DNA from: Prochilodus magdalenae
Lineage: Eukaryota > Chordata > Actinopteri > Characiformes > Prochilodontidae
NCBI GenBank assembly: GCA_024036415.1
Contig: JAMWET010003472.1
Location: forward strand, 283,501 to 347,500
Length of the DNA: 64,000 nucleotides
Reading direction: 5' to 3'
Shown here: in pieces, positions 35,966-46,576 of the stretch
Layout: each line of letters starts with the position of its first letter
Numbering within the stretch: the stretch's first letter is position 1
Made by a program: the position numbers and the translations under genes
Notes under the pieces: generated by a model
Database searches by the model: none
Told to the model about the DNA's origin: nothing
Seen by the model: the letters and a program-made list of their open reading frames with translations, nothing else

Positions 35966-36787
35966 CTTCACGGCGAGTAACTGAATACTAAGGCTGCAGT
36001 TTAAGGGGTTAATGCTGAGAGCACATGTATGACCCTGGAAGCTGAGACACACAGTTGAGCATCCCAAATGGAAGTGTGTTGCCTGATTAATGTAATCCTG
36101 TTAGAGAGAAGCGGGTCAGGGTCAGGGTCAGGGTCAGGGCGAGGGGAAAACCAGACAGAACTGCGTCAGAATTTTAACATGCCCAGTTATGGGATTGAAT
36201 GTGGCATTTACACCCCACCAGTTCCCTCTAATGTGCACATGGCAGGGGTAATTAACCAGCTGATCACAGGAAGCACTTCAGCTGAACAATTTCTCCTATC
36301 TGTCCACGTCTGAGGGACACATGCGTCTACTGTAGATAAGTTCATGCTGTCCGTCAAAGCGTTTGGGGATTTCATCTGAGCATGTTTTCCCTGTTGGTTT
36401 AGAGAAGGAGGGTGGACATGCTGATGAAGATGGAGTGGAGTGTTGAAGATAACTCCACCCACAGCGTTTGTATGCAGCTGCCTGACTCTCTTAAACACGA
36501 TGGTTCTGCAAGGGTTCTTTAGTAAAGACGATGTTCCACACTGACATATATGACAATACATCATAGAAGGCATTACCACCAACCATGGGCAGCGCAGTGA
36601 CCGCCCACGGGTGCCTAATGATAGTGACTGGCGACATCCTGACTCAATGCAGAAGACCCCACATGCATATTCCGGTCAGTGCAGTGTTCTTTAGCTTCTA
36701 CGGGAAGCAGGTGGTATCAGAAGATCCACCAGAGTGTCCCTGTTAACAGCACCACCCCAGACACAGCTCCTCACCTGGGCTTCTGAG
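35966..36787. other. single-copy DNA with GGGTCA microsatellite
   Basis: A short GGGTCA hexamer tract lies at 36112-36139. A 124-codon minus-strand frame (36208-36582) matches nothing I recognise. Confidence 0.5.
36112..36139. repeat. (GGGTCA)n microsatellite
   Basis: Four to five tandem GGGTCA hexamers. GGTCA is also a nuclear-receptor half-site, spaced here by one base; functional relevance is unproven. Confidence 0.9.
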
Positions 36788-37214
36788 GTTGTTAACTGGA
36801 CCCATTGATGGTGATGGGGGTGTGCACTCTCTCCTGAAGTCCACGATCAGCTCCTCGTTCTTGTTGGGCATTGAGAGAATGGTTATCCTCCTGGCACCAG
36901 CTTGTCAGGAAGCTGACCTCATCTCTGCAAGCCTCCTTGTTGCTATTGGAGATCGATTGGCTGATGACACTGGAGCGGAGTCTGACTGAGCAGTCGTGGG
37001 TGTACAGGGAGCCAAAGAGAAGACTAAGCACCCAGCCCTGAGGGGCACCAGTGTTAAGGGTCAGTGAGGAGGAGGTGATGCCACCCATCTTTACCACCTG
37101 GTGTTGGCCCTTCAAGAATTTCACGATCCAGCTGCACAGAGAAGTGTTCAGATCTAGAACCCGTAGCCTAATGTCGAGTCTTGAGGGGATGATGGTGTTG
37201 AAGGCATGTCTCAT
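36788..37214 (-). pseudogene. L2-type LINE reverse transcriptase fragment
   Basis: The 140-codon minus frame opens with AFNTIIPSRL and passes LNTSLCSWIVKFLKGQHQVV, TLNTGAPQGWVLSLLFGSLYT and LTSWCQEDNHSLN to HTPITINGS. These are consecutive landmarks of the reverse-transcriptase domain of L2/CR1-like fish LINEs: the thumb-proximal DAFNTI block, the GAPQG motif and the region after the catalytic box. The catalytic F/YADD box expected between SLYTHDC and the SNSNKEA segment is missing, apparently deleted near 36955-36975, so the enzyme is dead. Both ends are truncated. Confidence 0.85.
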
Positions 37215-37718
37215 CGTTTAAGAGACACATTCCTCATTTCTCTGTAGCGAAGCTGATCAAACTGTTTTGCCTCTGAACGCTCGCTGACGTTTGGTAGTGT
37301 AGCCGTGTCCCAGCGGGCAGGACACATTATACTGGTCAGTAATGTCCTAGTACGCTTTCCCTCTCAACAGCTATTAGCGTGAAAGAGACGTCATCGCCTC
37401 CACTTAACTCCTCAGTGTGTCCTCAGACTACCTCCTGTCTGCTCCTCACTTCACTCTTGTACGTCAGTGTTGGAGCGGGTGTAAATGAGTCATTCATTAG
37501 TTGTTTCAGCTCGTGATTACACATTAGGTAGTAACAGTCACACACAGTTCACTTTAATAATAAGATGACTGAGTGAAAAGTGAAAGCAGCATGGATGCTA
37601 AAAGGTTAGCCTGCTAATTAACGCTTCACCCCGTCTTTAAAAAGCAACACGTTAAAATCAAATTCTCAACAAGTTATCACAACAACACACAAACACGGAG
37701 GAGTGTACGACTACTTTA
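37215..37718. other. single-copy DNA, no gene seen
   Basis: No recognised feature. Confidence 0.5.
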
Positions 37719-38159
37719 GGCTAATTCTAAAGAACAGCTGCACCCAGAAGGTGGTGGGGGCGTGCAGGTGTGTTGGGAAGGAAGGTAAAGGTGACCAGGA
37801 TCAATAACTGATGATAAATTTAGACTGATATGATCAATATTTATTGAGCTACACATACAGAAGTCTGTCTCTCAGTATGGCGTCGGGCCGCCGTGTTCGC
37901 TAACCCAACACGCCAGACGTCTCGGTATGGAGCTGTAGAGGTTCCTAATGGTGTCCTGTGATAATCCATCCCATGCAGCTTGAACATCCTCACACAGTTC
38001 CTGCAGATGGTGCGGTAGGGGTGGAGGTGGAGGTACACCAGGTCTTCTGGACGTGTTGCGACAAACCGTTGATCTTGGTGCTGACCACGGTGCCTCCACA
38101 CACGGATTCGTTGGGCGTCTCCACCAAAACTAAAGCGGGACTCGTCGCTGAAGATGACC
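37719..38159 (-). mobile_element. T1 Tc1-like element, 5'-truncated (copy 11)
   Basis: The 3' terminus is decayed (TCTAAAGAACAGCTGCACCC) but the tail and C-terminal block are well kept: on the minus strand PHHLQELCEDVQAAWDGLSQ, SSIPRRLACWVSEHGGPTPY and, in the other frame, VWRHRGQHQDQRFVA. It stops abruptly at GAAGATGACC inside the SDESRF region, just before LINE-derived sequence on the other strand. Confidence 0.9.
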
Positions 38160-38239
38160 GAGATACGTGTCCTGATTTCAGGTTTGCCTGTAAATTGTTG
38201 CTCACGGTTGCGGTGCTGTTTCAGGTGGTTGCAAGGGGT

Positions 38240-38605
38240 GCTGCTTGTCAGTTTCTTTGGTCTACACTCATGTCACTCCAGTGCTGCTATTCCTTCACTG
38301 GTTTCCAGTGGCTGTCCCCATCAGGCTCTCATGCTCGCCTACAAAGCCAAGACTGGACCAGCCCCACCTGACCTTATGGCAATGGATAGTAATGGATCTG
38401 TACCACGAGCCCTTCGAGCTTCCAGTCCAGCTCAGCTTGACCCACCATCCCCCAAGATGCATGGAAGACCAGGGTACAGACTCGTCTCTGTCCTGTACAA
38501 CTTCCACCGGCTGTCTGAACAGCAGGCTCTCCTGTGGGACTAGACTAGACTATCAGACTAAAGACCATCTCTGTGTGAAGCACTTAAGTGAGTTAGTCCA
38601 CTTAT
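38240..38605 (+). pseudogene. non-LTR retrotransposon ORF2 C-terminal fragment
   Basis: Translation in shifting plus frames gives HVTPVLLFLHWFPVAVPIRL, then LMLAYKAKTGPAPPDLMAM, VPRALRASSPAQLDPPSP and KMHGRPGYRLVSVL. This order (HVTPVL..LHWLPV, LAYKAKNGPAP, PRALRAS, DPPSLKMHGR) is the C-terminal region after the reverse transcriptase in a common fish LINE family. Frames are broken by at least two indels. The 5' part of the element is absent; it begins close to the truncated end of T1 copy 11. Confidence 0.75.
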
Positions 38606-39064
38606 ACTGACATTATATACTGACTGCTAGGTCTGAGCACTGTCCTGGGGTTGCCAGGTAGTGCACCTCTGCTGTATTTAACTCTGTCTCTTTCTTTCTA
38701 GGTCTCAGCACTGGCCCAGTGTGTAAGATCACGGTGAGTTTTAGGTTCTAAGATGTTTGTACTAGCTTGGAAACACTCTCTGATGGAACCCAAAGCATAG
38801 ATGTTTTGGTAGCACTTCCTGTTAAGGAGCAGATCACGTAGGGGTTTATTGAGGCCGTGTTTCTTGTTATGTCATTTTAACCTGTGTTAGTGGATAGTTG
38901 GAGGTCTGTTTTGTGGAAATCACCAATGATTTTATAATTAGCTGGAATAGTGCCAGTAAACAACTCAAAACATATGATATTTCATAAATATTAAATATTT
39001 TACTTTATGTCAGCATGTTTTCCAACAAACAAGTCTCGGTTGTTTGCTTAAGGAGCCCCACAAA
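38606..39064. other. single-copy DNA, no gene seen
   Basis: No recognised feature. LINE 3' untranslated sequence may extend into the first part. Confidence 0.45.
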
Positions 39065-39175
39065 AAGGGCAGAAATCTATGAGGTGGGCACCAGATACTA
39101 TGAGGTGGGTACCAGATACTCTGTAGTAACTGTGGAGCAGATACTCTGTGGCAGATACTATCTGGCTAGCATCCG
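39065..39175. repeat. inverted partial units of the 39-40 kb minisatellite
   Basis: GGTGGGCACCAGATACTATG and CCAGATACTCTG words are reverse-complement forms of the AGTATCTGGTGCTCAC unit of the following array. A similar inverted run occurs at 40262-40311, so the array is flanked on both sides by opposed units. Confidence 0.7.
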
Positions 39176-39195
39176 ATTAAGTGTACTTTTTTTTT

Positions 39196-40245
39196 AGTAT
39201 CTGGTGCTCACTTGATAGTATCTGGTGCTCACTTGATAGTATCTGATGCTCACTTGATAGTATCTGATGCTCGCTTGATAGTATCTGGTGCTCACTTGAT
39301 AGTATCTGATGCTCACTTGATAGTATCTGATGCTCACTTGATAGTATCTGATACTCGATTGATAGTACAGTATCTGGTGCTCACTTGATAGTATCTGATG
39401 CTCACTTGATAGTATCTGATGCTCACTTGATAGTATCTGATGCTTGATTAATAGTACAGTATCTGGTGCTCACATTTGATAGTATCTGATGCTCACTTGA
39501 TAGAATCTGGTGCTCACTTATCGTATCTGATGTTCGCTTGATAGTATCTGGTGCTCACTTGATAGTATCTGATGCTCACTTGATAGTATCTGATGCTTGA
39601 TTGATAGTACAGTATCTGGTGCTCACATTTGATAGTATCTGATGTTCGCTTGATAGAATCTGGTGCTTGCTTGATAGTATCTGATGCTCACTTGATAGTA
39701 TCTGATGCTCACTTGATAGTATCTGATACTCGATTGATAGTACAGTATCTGGTGCTCACTTGATAGTATCTGATGCTCACTTGATAGAATCTGGTGCTCA
39801 CTTGATAGTATCTGATGCTTGATTGATAGTACAGTATCTGGTGCTCACATTTGATAGTATCTGATGCTCACTTGATAGAATCTGGTGCTCACTTATCGTA
39901 TCTGATGTTTGCTTGATAGTATCTGGTGCTCACTTGATAGTATCTGATGCTTGATTGATAGTACAGTATCTGGTGCTCACATTTGATAGTATCTGATGTT
40001 CGCTTGATAGAATCTGGTGCTCACTTGATAGTATCTGATGCTTGATTGATAGTACAGTATCTGGTGCTCACATTTGATAGTATCTGATGTTCGCTTGATA
40101 GTATCTGGTGCTCACTTGATAGTATCTGATGCTTGATTGATAGTACAGTATCTGGTGCTCACATTTGATAGTATCTGATGTTCGCTTGATAGAATCTGGT
40201 GCTTGCTTGATAGTATCTGATGCTCACTTGATAGTATCTCATCCT
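39196..40245. repeat. 21-bp minisatellite S (AGTATCTG(A/G)TGCTCAC)
   Basis: About 48 copies of a 21-bp unit (AGTATCTGATGCTCACTTGA plus T). Longer variants carrying an extra CAGTATCTGGTGCTCACATT segment recur as a higher-order pattern at 39360-40160. Strongly homogenised. No coding frame of interest. Confidence 0.95.
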
Positions 40246-41081
40246 CCTTTGCTCCGTATCTGCTCTGCACCCAGTACTATCTGGTGCACAGTATCTGGTG
40301 CGCACCAGATGTTGACCTAAACAGGTAAGCTAATTGTACATTATACTTGGTTTTCCACTTTGCACAAGCTTTCTGGACAATTACAGCAGACTGTGTGGAA
40401 TTCAGTCCAAAGCTAATTCCAGAATGCCTGGAATGCCCTAATTCTATTTAGTATTGACCCCAGCCCTCGTTTACACACAGCCCTGTACAGTATCGTATGA
40501 GAGCCATGAGGATCTAAAATACATACGCACATCTGTAAGACGTCCCGCCGTGACGTGAGTGCATACAGTAACAGTATTCCAGGCCGTCTTTGATCAGGAC
40601 TGCGCTGCGTTTGTCCTGGAGCTCACAGACCCAGCATCAAACACTCCTCCGGATTTCATGCCGTTTTTTGAATAATGCTGAGGCTGTTTCACAGCTGGAG
40701 CAGGTACAGTATAATACTCACTGCTGGGGATTTATCATTCTCCTGCTCTGACACACATACATATGCTGTAAGATTTCCACCGGCTGTGAAATCGGAGAAG
40801 TACACTCCGGAAGAGGCAACTCCAGGCTTAGCTCCATCTCCAGGATCTCCCCTAACACTGGATGGCAAATCTAGACACTGGTGCTCATAGATTTAGGCAC
40901 AAACTGCCCGATTTGGGTAAACTTAATTACTGATAGTCCATTAATTAGCGCAACTGTAATCTGATTTACACTACAGGTCTGGAGTTTAGACTCACACATC
41001 TAAACGGATGTAGTTGGTGATCCTAAAGACTCTACAGGCTTACACTCAACAGCTCCAACTGATGGGAGTCTGAGACAAAGT
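40246..41081. other. single-copy DNA, no gene seen
   Basis: No recognised feature apart from the inverted minisatellite units at 40262-40311. Confidence 0.5.
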
Positions 41082-41662
41082 CTACATTATTCAGTATCTA
41101 CTCTGAATTACTCAGTAGCCGTTATGAATTATTCAGTATGTACTAAGAATTATGTACCATCTATAGATAATTCAGGATTCACAATGAGTTATTCAGTATC
41201 TGCTATTAATTATTCAGTAGCTAGTAGGAAATATTTAGAAGCTACTATAAATTACCCAGTAATATATTCAGCATCCACTATGAATTATTTAGCATCCGCT
41301 ATGAATTTTTCAGCATCTACTACCAATTATTCAGCATCTACTACCAATTATTCAGCATCTACTATGAATTATTCAGCATCCACTATGAATTATTCAGCAT
41401 CTACTATGAATTATTCAGCATCTACTATGAATTATTCAGTATCCACTCTGAATTATTCAGAATCTACTATGAATTATTCAGCATCTATGAATTATTCAGA
41501 ATCTACTATGAATTATTCAGAATCTACTATGAATTATTCAGCATCTATGAATTATTCAGAATCTACTATGAATTATTCAGCATCTATGAATTATTCAGAA
41601 TCTACTATGAATTATTCAGAATCTACTATGTATTATTCAGCATCTACTATGAATTATTCAGG
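41082..41662. repeat. 21-bp minisatellite Q, array 2 (inverted relative to array 1)
   Basis: About 27 copies of TATGAATTATTCAGCATCTAC, the reverse complement of the unit at 32991-34135. The plus strand has a 219-codon frame (41124-41783) of MNYSAST heptads, the same peptide phase as the minus-strand frame of array 1. Some units are shortened to 15 bp (ATGAATTATTCAGAA). The left part (41082-41270) is more diverged than the right. Confidence 0.95.
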
Positions 41663-42436
41663 ACTATTATTAATAATAACAGTCCAGTTGTCTTCATATA
41701 TGAAAGAAGTATATATATATATTCTTGGTGTCATATGGAGAAATTTGGCAATACAGGCTTTTTTTTGTTTGTTTGTTTTTTGAAATAAGCTATTTACCTT
41801 CCACTCCTAACACACATGGTGTTAAGTTTAAATACATGATGATGAGTGATCAGATCTGTTTTAATTTCAGCATGGTTAAATTCCGCATATAAATAACCGT
41901 TTTGCAGAATCATGGCGGTTACGCACGCAGGTCGCTCGGGTGTTTACTGTTTTGTCTGAGGAAGAAGGACAGAGTGATTCCGGAGGGACAAACGGAGACT
42001 CTAATAGAGGCTGATTCCCTCCGGTTCCGCAGCTGATGAGACTGGGCGGGGTCTGGAGAGAAGAGGCTTTGGGGTCGGCTCTGTAATTATATGAGTGTTC
42101 TCGGCGCGGAGGGGAATATCACCGCTCCAATCACGCTCCATTATCCTGCATCCCCGCAGGTTTGAATGCCTGTCTTCAGCGCCCATTCAGTGGGCTGTTC
42201 CCACAGCCTGAGCCTGGTATTATGTGCCATTACTGCGCTTCAGGTACAGCGGGAGTGACCCCCCTCCCTCATCTGTCCATCGTACTCCACCCACTGTTAT
42301 TGTCCTCATGGAGGCCATAGATTGACTTTTTCCATGACCGGAGGAAAAAGACTTCAGAGGAACATTTGCAGCGACTCTACTTTGTTTAAAAATGAACCCG
42401 GTATGTTGGCTAATCTTCTCTTTGTTTTTATACACT
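41663..42436. other. single-copy DNA, no gene seen
   Basis: No gene recognised. The stretch 41870-42180 is moderately GC-rich with a GGGCGGGG word, but there is no supported promoter or exon. Confidence 0.45.
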
Positions 42437-42905
42437 GGTAGCCCTTTTCAACCAAAAGAACCCTGGTTCTAGAGCTTTCTAGAGTGTTTTATTGTATCCA
42501 AGGAACGTCAAAGGATATCAGGAGGCACGGCACAGCGGTAGTAAACAGTAGTACCAAGATGGTGGAACGAATAGATGACCTGCGAGCGTTTGGGCTGTTA
42601 TTCCAGATGTTTGTTATATCCAGAAAGCAAGCACGGATCACCTACTGGAGATAAGAAGATGTAGAAAAGGTTCTCCAGCAGACCACTGGATGGCAGCAGT
42701 CGTTCCTCAACAACTGCCCTGCCCACGGATGTCGTCACGGCTCACACTAAAGAACCTACTATTCTTTGGTTCCAGATGGGAATGAACTGTTGGAGCTCCA
42801 AAATTCCCTTTTGGTGGAAATGCACCGAACTGTTCAAAATGAGGTGCACAAACCAGAACGGGACCCGTTTTTTTATGGTGGTGGAAATGGAAAAGACTCT
42901 TTTGG
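42437..42905. mobile_element. probable hAT-type non-autonomous element
   Basis: The left end GCCCTTTTCAACCAAAAGAA and, inverted, the right end GGTGGAAATGGAAAAGAC resemble each other, and the interior holds GAACCCTGGTTCTAGAGC and AACCAGAACGGGACC words. Fish genomes carry many short elements with CTTTTCCACC-type ends of this sort. The ends are diverged here and no target duplication is clear. Confidence 0.4.
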
Positions 42906-42979
42906 TCCTAATGTGGCTTCAACACCTGAAAGGTTTGGCTGCTGACATCAAAACATGGGGAACAATGGAAGGGGCCTTT

Positions 42980-43535
42980 AGCCGGGTTACCTCCAGGGAC
43001 GGCTTGGGAACACCCACACCTGTATCAGTTGTGAGGTGTTATCTTGGGAGTGAGGTTGAACACTGGCCAGCGTGCTCATGGCAAGGCGATGTGAATGATC
43101 AGACTGTGCTTGGAATGAGGTGCAACAGCAGGGGCCAGACGGATGGGACGCATCATCTTCTATGGGACATAGGGGGCGCTCAACACTAGAAGCAGTGCTC
43201 ACCAGTTGCTAACTGAACCCTAGAGAACACGGTACCAGTTGTTTCAGGCTGATGGTAGGGTTCATGTGTTGTGTGGATCCCATGAAGCCATGGACCCCAG
43301 TTGTCAACAAGGCACTGTGTGAGTGGGGTGTGTTCTTATGGCATGGGTCGGGTCCACTGGTCCAGCTCAAAGCGTCACTGAACAGCCTTTCATGGACTTC
43401 ATGTGCCCCAACAGTGATGGGATATTCCAGCAGGATAATGCACCGCGTCCTCGGGAACAAGTTGTCCGGAATTGCTTTGGATGAGCATTCTGAGAGTTCT
43501 GGAGAATGGTGTGGCCGGCACGTCCCCCCGACATG
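42980..43535 (+). mobile_element. T3 Tc1-like element (copy 1, degraded)
   Basis: Shares its 5' region with T3 copy 2 (GGACGGCTTGGGAACACCCA, then GTGAGGTGTTATCTTGGGAG and TTGAACACTGGCCAGCG) and retains the transposase region coding GIFQQDNAP, which holds the second catalytic Asp. It ends just after WPARPPDMS, within the third catalytic motif, where the final Glu position is lost. Two in-frame stops lie between the motifs. The 3' inverted repeat is missing. Confidence 0.8.
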
Positions 43536-44094
43536 AGCGTATTCATAATGATTTCATGTGATTACTTCCTGTGAGGGACTTTGTTTCCATGGTAGCAGTT
43601 TAATTAGTCAGGTACTCCCTAGAACATGTGTGGAACCCGTTGTTTAATACGTGCGGCGGGAAGAAGTGACTTTAAAGATCTGGTGACTGTGCTGATGTGA
43701 CCCCACTGAGACAGCAATCAGGACTGTGTGGTCGGGATTTGGATGCAGCTGTGGCGGGACGCAGCCGGGGCTGGATGATTGGTCTGTCTGATTGAGGATA
43801 GCTAACACAGTCCTGTCAGGAAGCCTCTGGGAATCCCTCCCGCAGTACAAGGCTCAATAACCAACCCCTCAAAACAATAAACACCCAATGTCACAATAAC
43901 CGTCCTCTAAGTGCATTTCATTCCTCTGCCTCAGTCTCTTTATATGTCCTTTGTCAGGGAAGTTTGCAGCTTACGGTCAGGAGAAGATTGCCTGTTTCCC
44001 AAGATAATCCGCTTATAGTGCCTTGCTGTGTGTGTATGTGATAAATATATATACTGTCTACTGTATATATACTGTATATATACACACTGTCATA
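43536..44094. other. single-copy DNA with TA-rich palindrome
   Basis: No gene seen. AT-rich 44040-44090 contains GTATATATACTGTATATATAC-like inverted words directly before T3 copy 2. Confidence 0.5.
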
Positions 44095-44931
44095 CCAAAA
44101 GTCATTGGCTAGCAGTATGTAAATTAATTGTACGGTGCCGTAACCTCAGGGGACAGCTTGGAAACACCCATACCTGTATTAACTGTAAGATGTTATCTTG
44201 GGAATGAGCTTGAACACCGGCCAGCATGCCCATGGCACAACGAAATGAGTTATCTGAGTTTGTATGCAAGAAGGTACGATAGCAGGTGCCAGGTGGATGG
44301 GACGGATCATTTTCTATGGGATATGGGAGCAGAAGACCCATCGGGAGCAGAGCCTCACCTGGGGTTGCTAACTGGACCCTAGAGGACTGGCAACACCCAA
44401 TTACAGTACCAGTTGTTTGGAACTGATAGTAGGGCTTATGGACCCCAGTGGTCAACAAGGCACTGTGCAGGTTGATGGTGGTTCCATGCTGGTGTGGGGT
44501 GCTTTCTCATGGCATGGGTTGAGTCCTCTGGTCCGGCTAAAACGTCATTGACCAACGCCCCCCAATGGTTCCCCAAAGCTCACTGACCAGTTGGAGCCCT
44601 GCATGTACCTCCACACTGATGGAATATTCCAGCAGGATAATGCACCATGCCATCAGGCCCAAGTTATCCCGAATCGGTCTGGAGGAGCATTCCTAGAGTT
44701 CTGAAGAAGGGTGTGGCCTGCACGTTCGCCCGACATGAGCCCAATCGAGACATTCCAGTATCATGCCTGGGTCAAAGCCTTGGGATAATTCACATCGCCT
44801 CGCCATGAACGCGATGGCCAGTGTTCAGCCTCCCTCGCAAGACAACACCTCACAACAGGTGTGGACGTTCCCAAACCTTCCCTTTCTAAGGTAACGCCAC
44901 TTCATTACCAATTTACATACGAGACTTTCGG
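44095..44931 (+). mobile_element. T3 Tc1-like element with long inverted termini (copy 2)
   Basis: The first ~140 bp are an imperfect inverted copy of the last ~140 bp: GTATGTAAATT, CGTAACCTCAGGG, CACC..ACCTGT, TGTTATCTTG and TTGAACACCGGCCA at the left have counterparts on the minus strand at the right. The interior codes VDGGSMLVWGAFSWHG, then DGIFQQDNAPCH (second catalytic Asp codon at 44636) and VWPARSPDMSPIE (final Glu codon at 44747), in one frame with a single stop between. The first catalytic Asp region is not recognisable. The D-to-E spacing is 36 residues. A long deletion on the N-terminal side makes it non-autonomous. Confidence 0.85.
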
Positions 44932-45568
44932 CATGTCAGTCTAATTCATCCTGTAGATGAAGTCCTATTGGCTGACTGTGATTTCAACCCCTCTACCTCC
45001 CACCCCACCACTTCCTGTCTTATAGCACAAGCTTTAAATTCCAGTGGAAGTCTCGGTAAAAGGAATAGCATTCTGGAAAGGCTCACGAAGGCTCCTCAAA
45101 CAGAGCAGGTTACACACAGTCGGGTCGGAAATTAGCCTCGAGCACTTCTGTGGAGGAGCGAGCTGGTGAATAATTGACCAAATTTGGAAAAGTTCTGGGT
45201 TAATATGTACTAATGAAGGAGAAAAAGAGGTGCGGTGGGGGAGAGAGGGACGCCACGTGGCACCCCCCCAGAATCTGTTAAATAAATGAGAAGCCTCTCT
45301 GCGGGTGAAGCCGCAAAGCACTGGAGCACAGCTCCGATAAAAACACATTAGCAGGAGCTTCAACACAGAACCATCAGGTTTCCAAAACAGGCATGACTTT
45401 GTGGGGCGCGCGGGAATTCTCCTCACAACATCAAATGCCGCTACAGCGAACTCTTACAGCAGACGAAGCTGCCGGTTTAAACCTTCAGACGTCGGAAAGC
45501 ATCACTGGCGTTTTGCTATAAGGGCTGCAGCGAGTCCTCAGAAGGAATCAGCTTCCATAGTGTTGATG
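44932..45568. other. single-copy DNA, no gene seen
   Basis: A 130-codon minus-strand frame (45034-45426) shows no recognised motif. No repeat recognised. Confidence 0.45.
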
Positions 45569-46325
45569 CACTCATCATCAAAAGAATAGCAGCACAGGTA
45601 GCTGCACCCAGAAGGAATCAACCCACAGGAATGAAGCTTGGTGAGACATGGCCATAATCCAAGTTCCACACTCGGTCGCACATGAGCAAGGACGGGCTTT
45701 AACTCTGTACCGGACTGACCCAACAGCCACGATACTCAGCGAGCAGTGACCATCCTAGCTGCACCACGCAGGACTACATGCACACAGACCGTTACCACGA
45801 CTGTCCTTAACACCACATCACCGTCACCAAAGACTGCAGTGGTGTCGTACCAGACTGTCATGGAGTGACTCAGAATGGCAGCGGGTCATCTTCAGTGACG
45901 AGTCCCGCTTTAGTCTTGGTGGAGACGCCCAACGAATCCGTGTGTGGAGGCACCGTGGTCAGCACCAAGATGAACGGTTTGTTGTCACACGTCCAGAAGA
46001 CCTGGTGTCACTCCACCTCCACCCCTACCGCACCATCTGCAGGAACTGTGTGAGGATGTTCAAGCTGCATGGGATGGATTATCACAGGACTCCATTAGGA
46101 ACCTCTACAGCTCCATACCGAGACGTCTGGCGTGTTGGGTTAGCGAACACGGCGGCCCGACGCCATACTGAGAGACAGACTTCTGTATGTGTAGCTCAAT
46201 AAATATTGATCATATCAGTCTAAATTTATCATCAGTTATTGATCCTGGTCACCTTTATCTTCCTTCCCAACTCACCCGCACTCCCACACCTCCTTCTGGG
46301 AGCAGTTGGTCTTTTGATGATGAGA
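45569..46325 (+). mobile_element. T1 Tc1-like element, near full length (copy 12)
   Basis: Both ends carry CACTCATCATCAAAAG-type termini in opposite orientation. The interior gives, in one frame, the linker blocks, VIFSDESRFSL and VWRHRGQHQDERFVVTRPED, and then in another frame PHHLQELCEDVQAAWDGLSQ and SSIPRRLACWVSEHGGPTPY. The catalytic middle is missing. A short stretch of leader and early coding sequence is deleted near 45630-45660 and 45747-45757. It is among the least diverged copies in the window. Confidence 0.92.
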
Positions 46326-46499
46326 GTTCAGTAGTTTTGCTCTGGACGCTTCTTGAATCAGTCACAGTGCTGATCCGCTGTGCAGCGATACACTCAGATC
46401 ATGACTCTATATTCTAATGACGTAGTTACAGTTCTAATAAACAGAAGTCCTAAGTGTAATTATGTTCGTGCACAGCTTACCTACCTCCACCCAATAAGT

Positions 46500-46576
46500 G
46501 CTTGGATAGGCTCCAGCATTCCCCCACAACCCAGAAAGACAAGCGGCTTAGAAGATGGATGAATGGATAGATGGAC
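46500..46576 (+). mobile_element. retroelement 3' tail with GATG repeat
   Basis: GGATAGGCTCCAGCATTCCC, AAGCGGCTTAGAAGATGGAT and then GAATGGATAGATGG follow the pattern of a common fish retroelement 3' end that runs into a GGAT-type microsatellite. Family not assigned. Confidence 0.5.

Noticed and set aside
36112..36139. GGGTCA tract as a nuclear-receptor response element
   Set aside because: A short hexamer microsatellite gives such half-sites trivially; no other support.
44040..44095. TA-rich palindrome as a possible terminator or origin
   Set aside because: Simple alternating TA/GTATATAC composition; no further evidence of function in a vertebrate genome.
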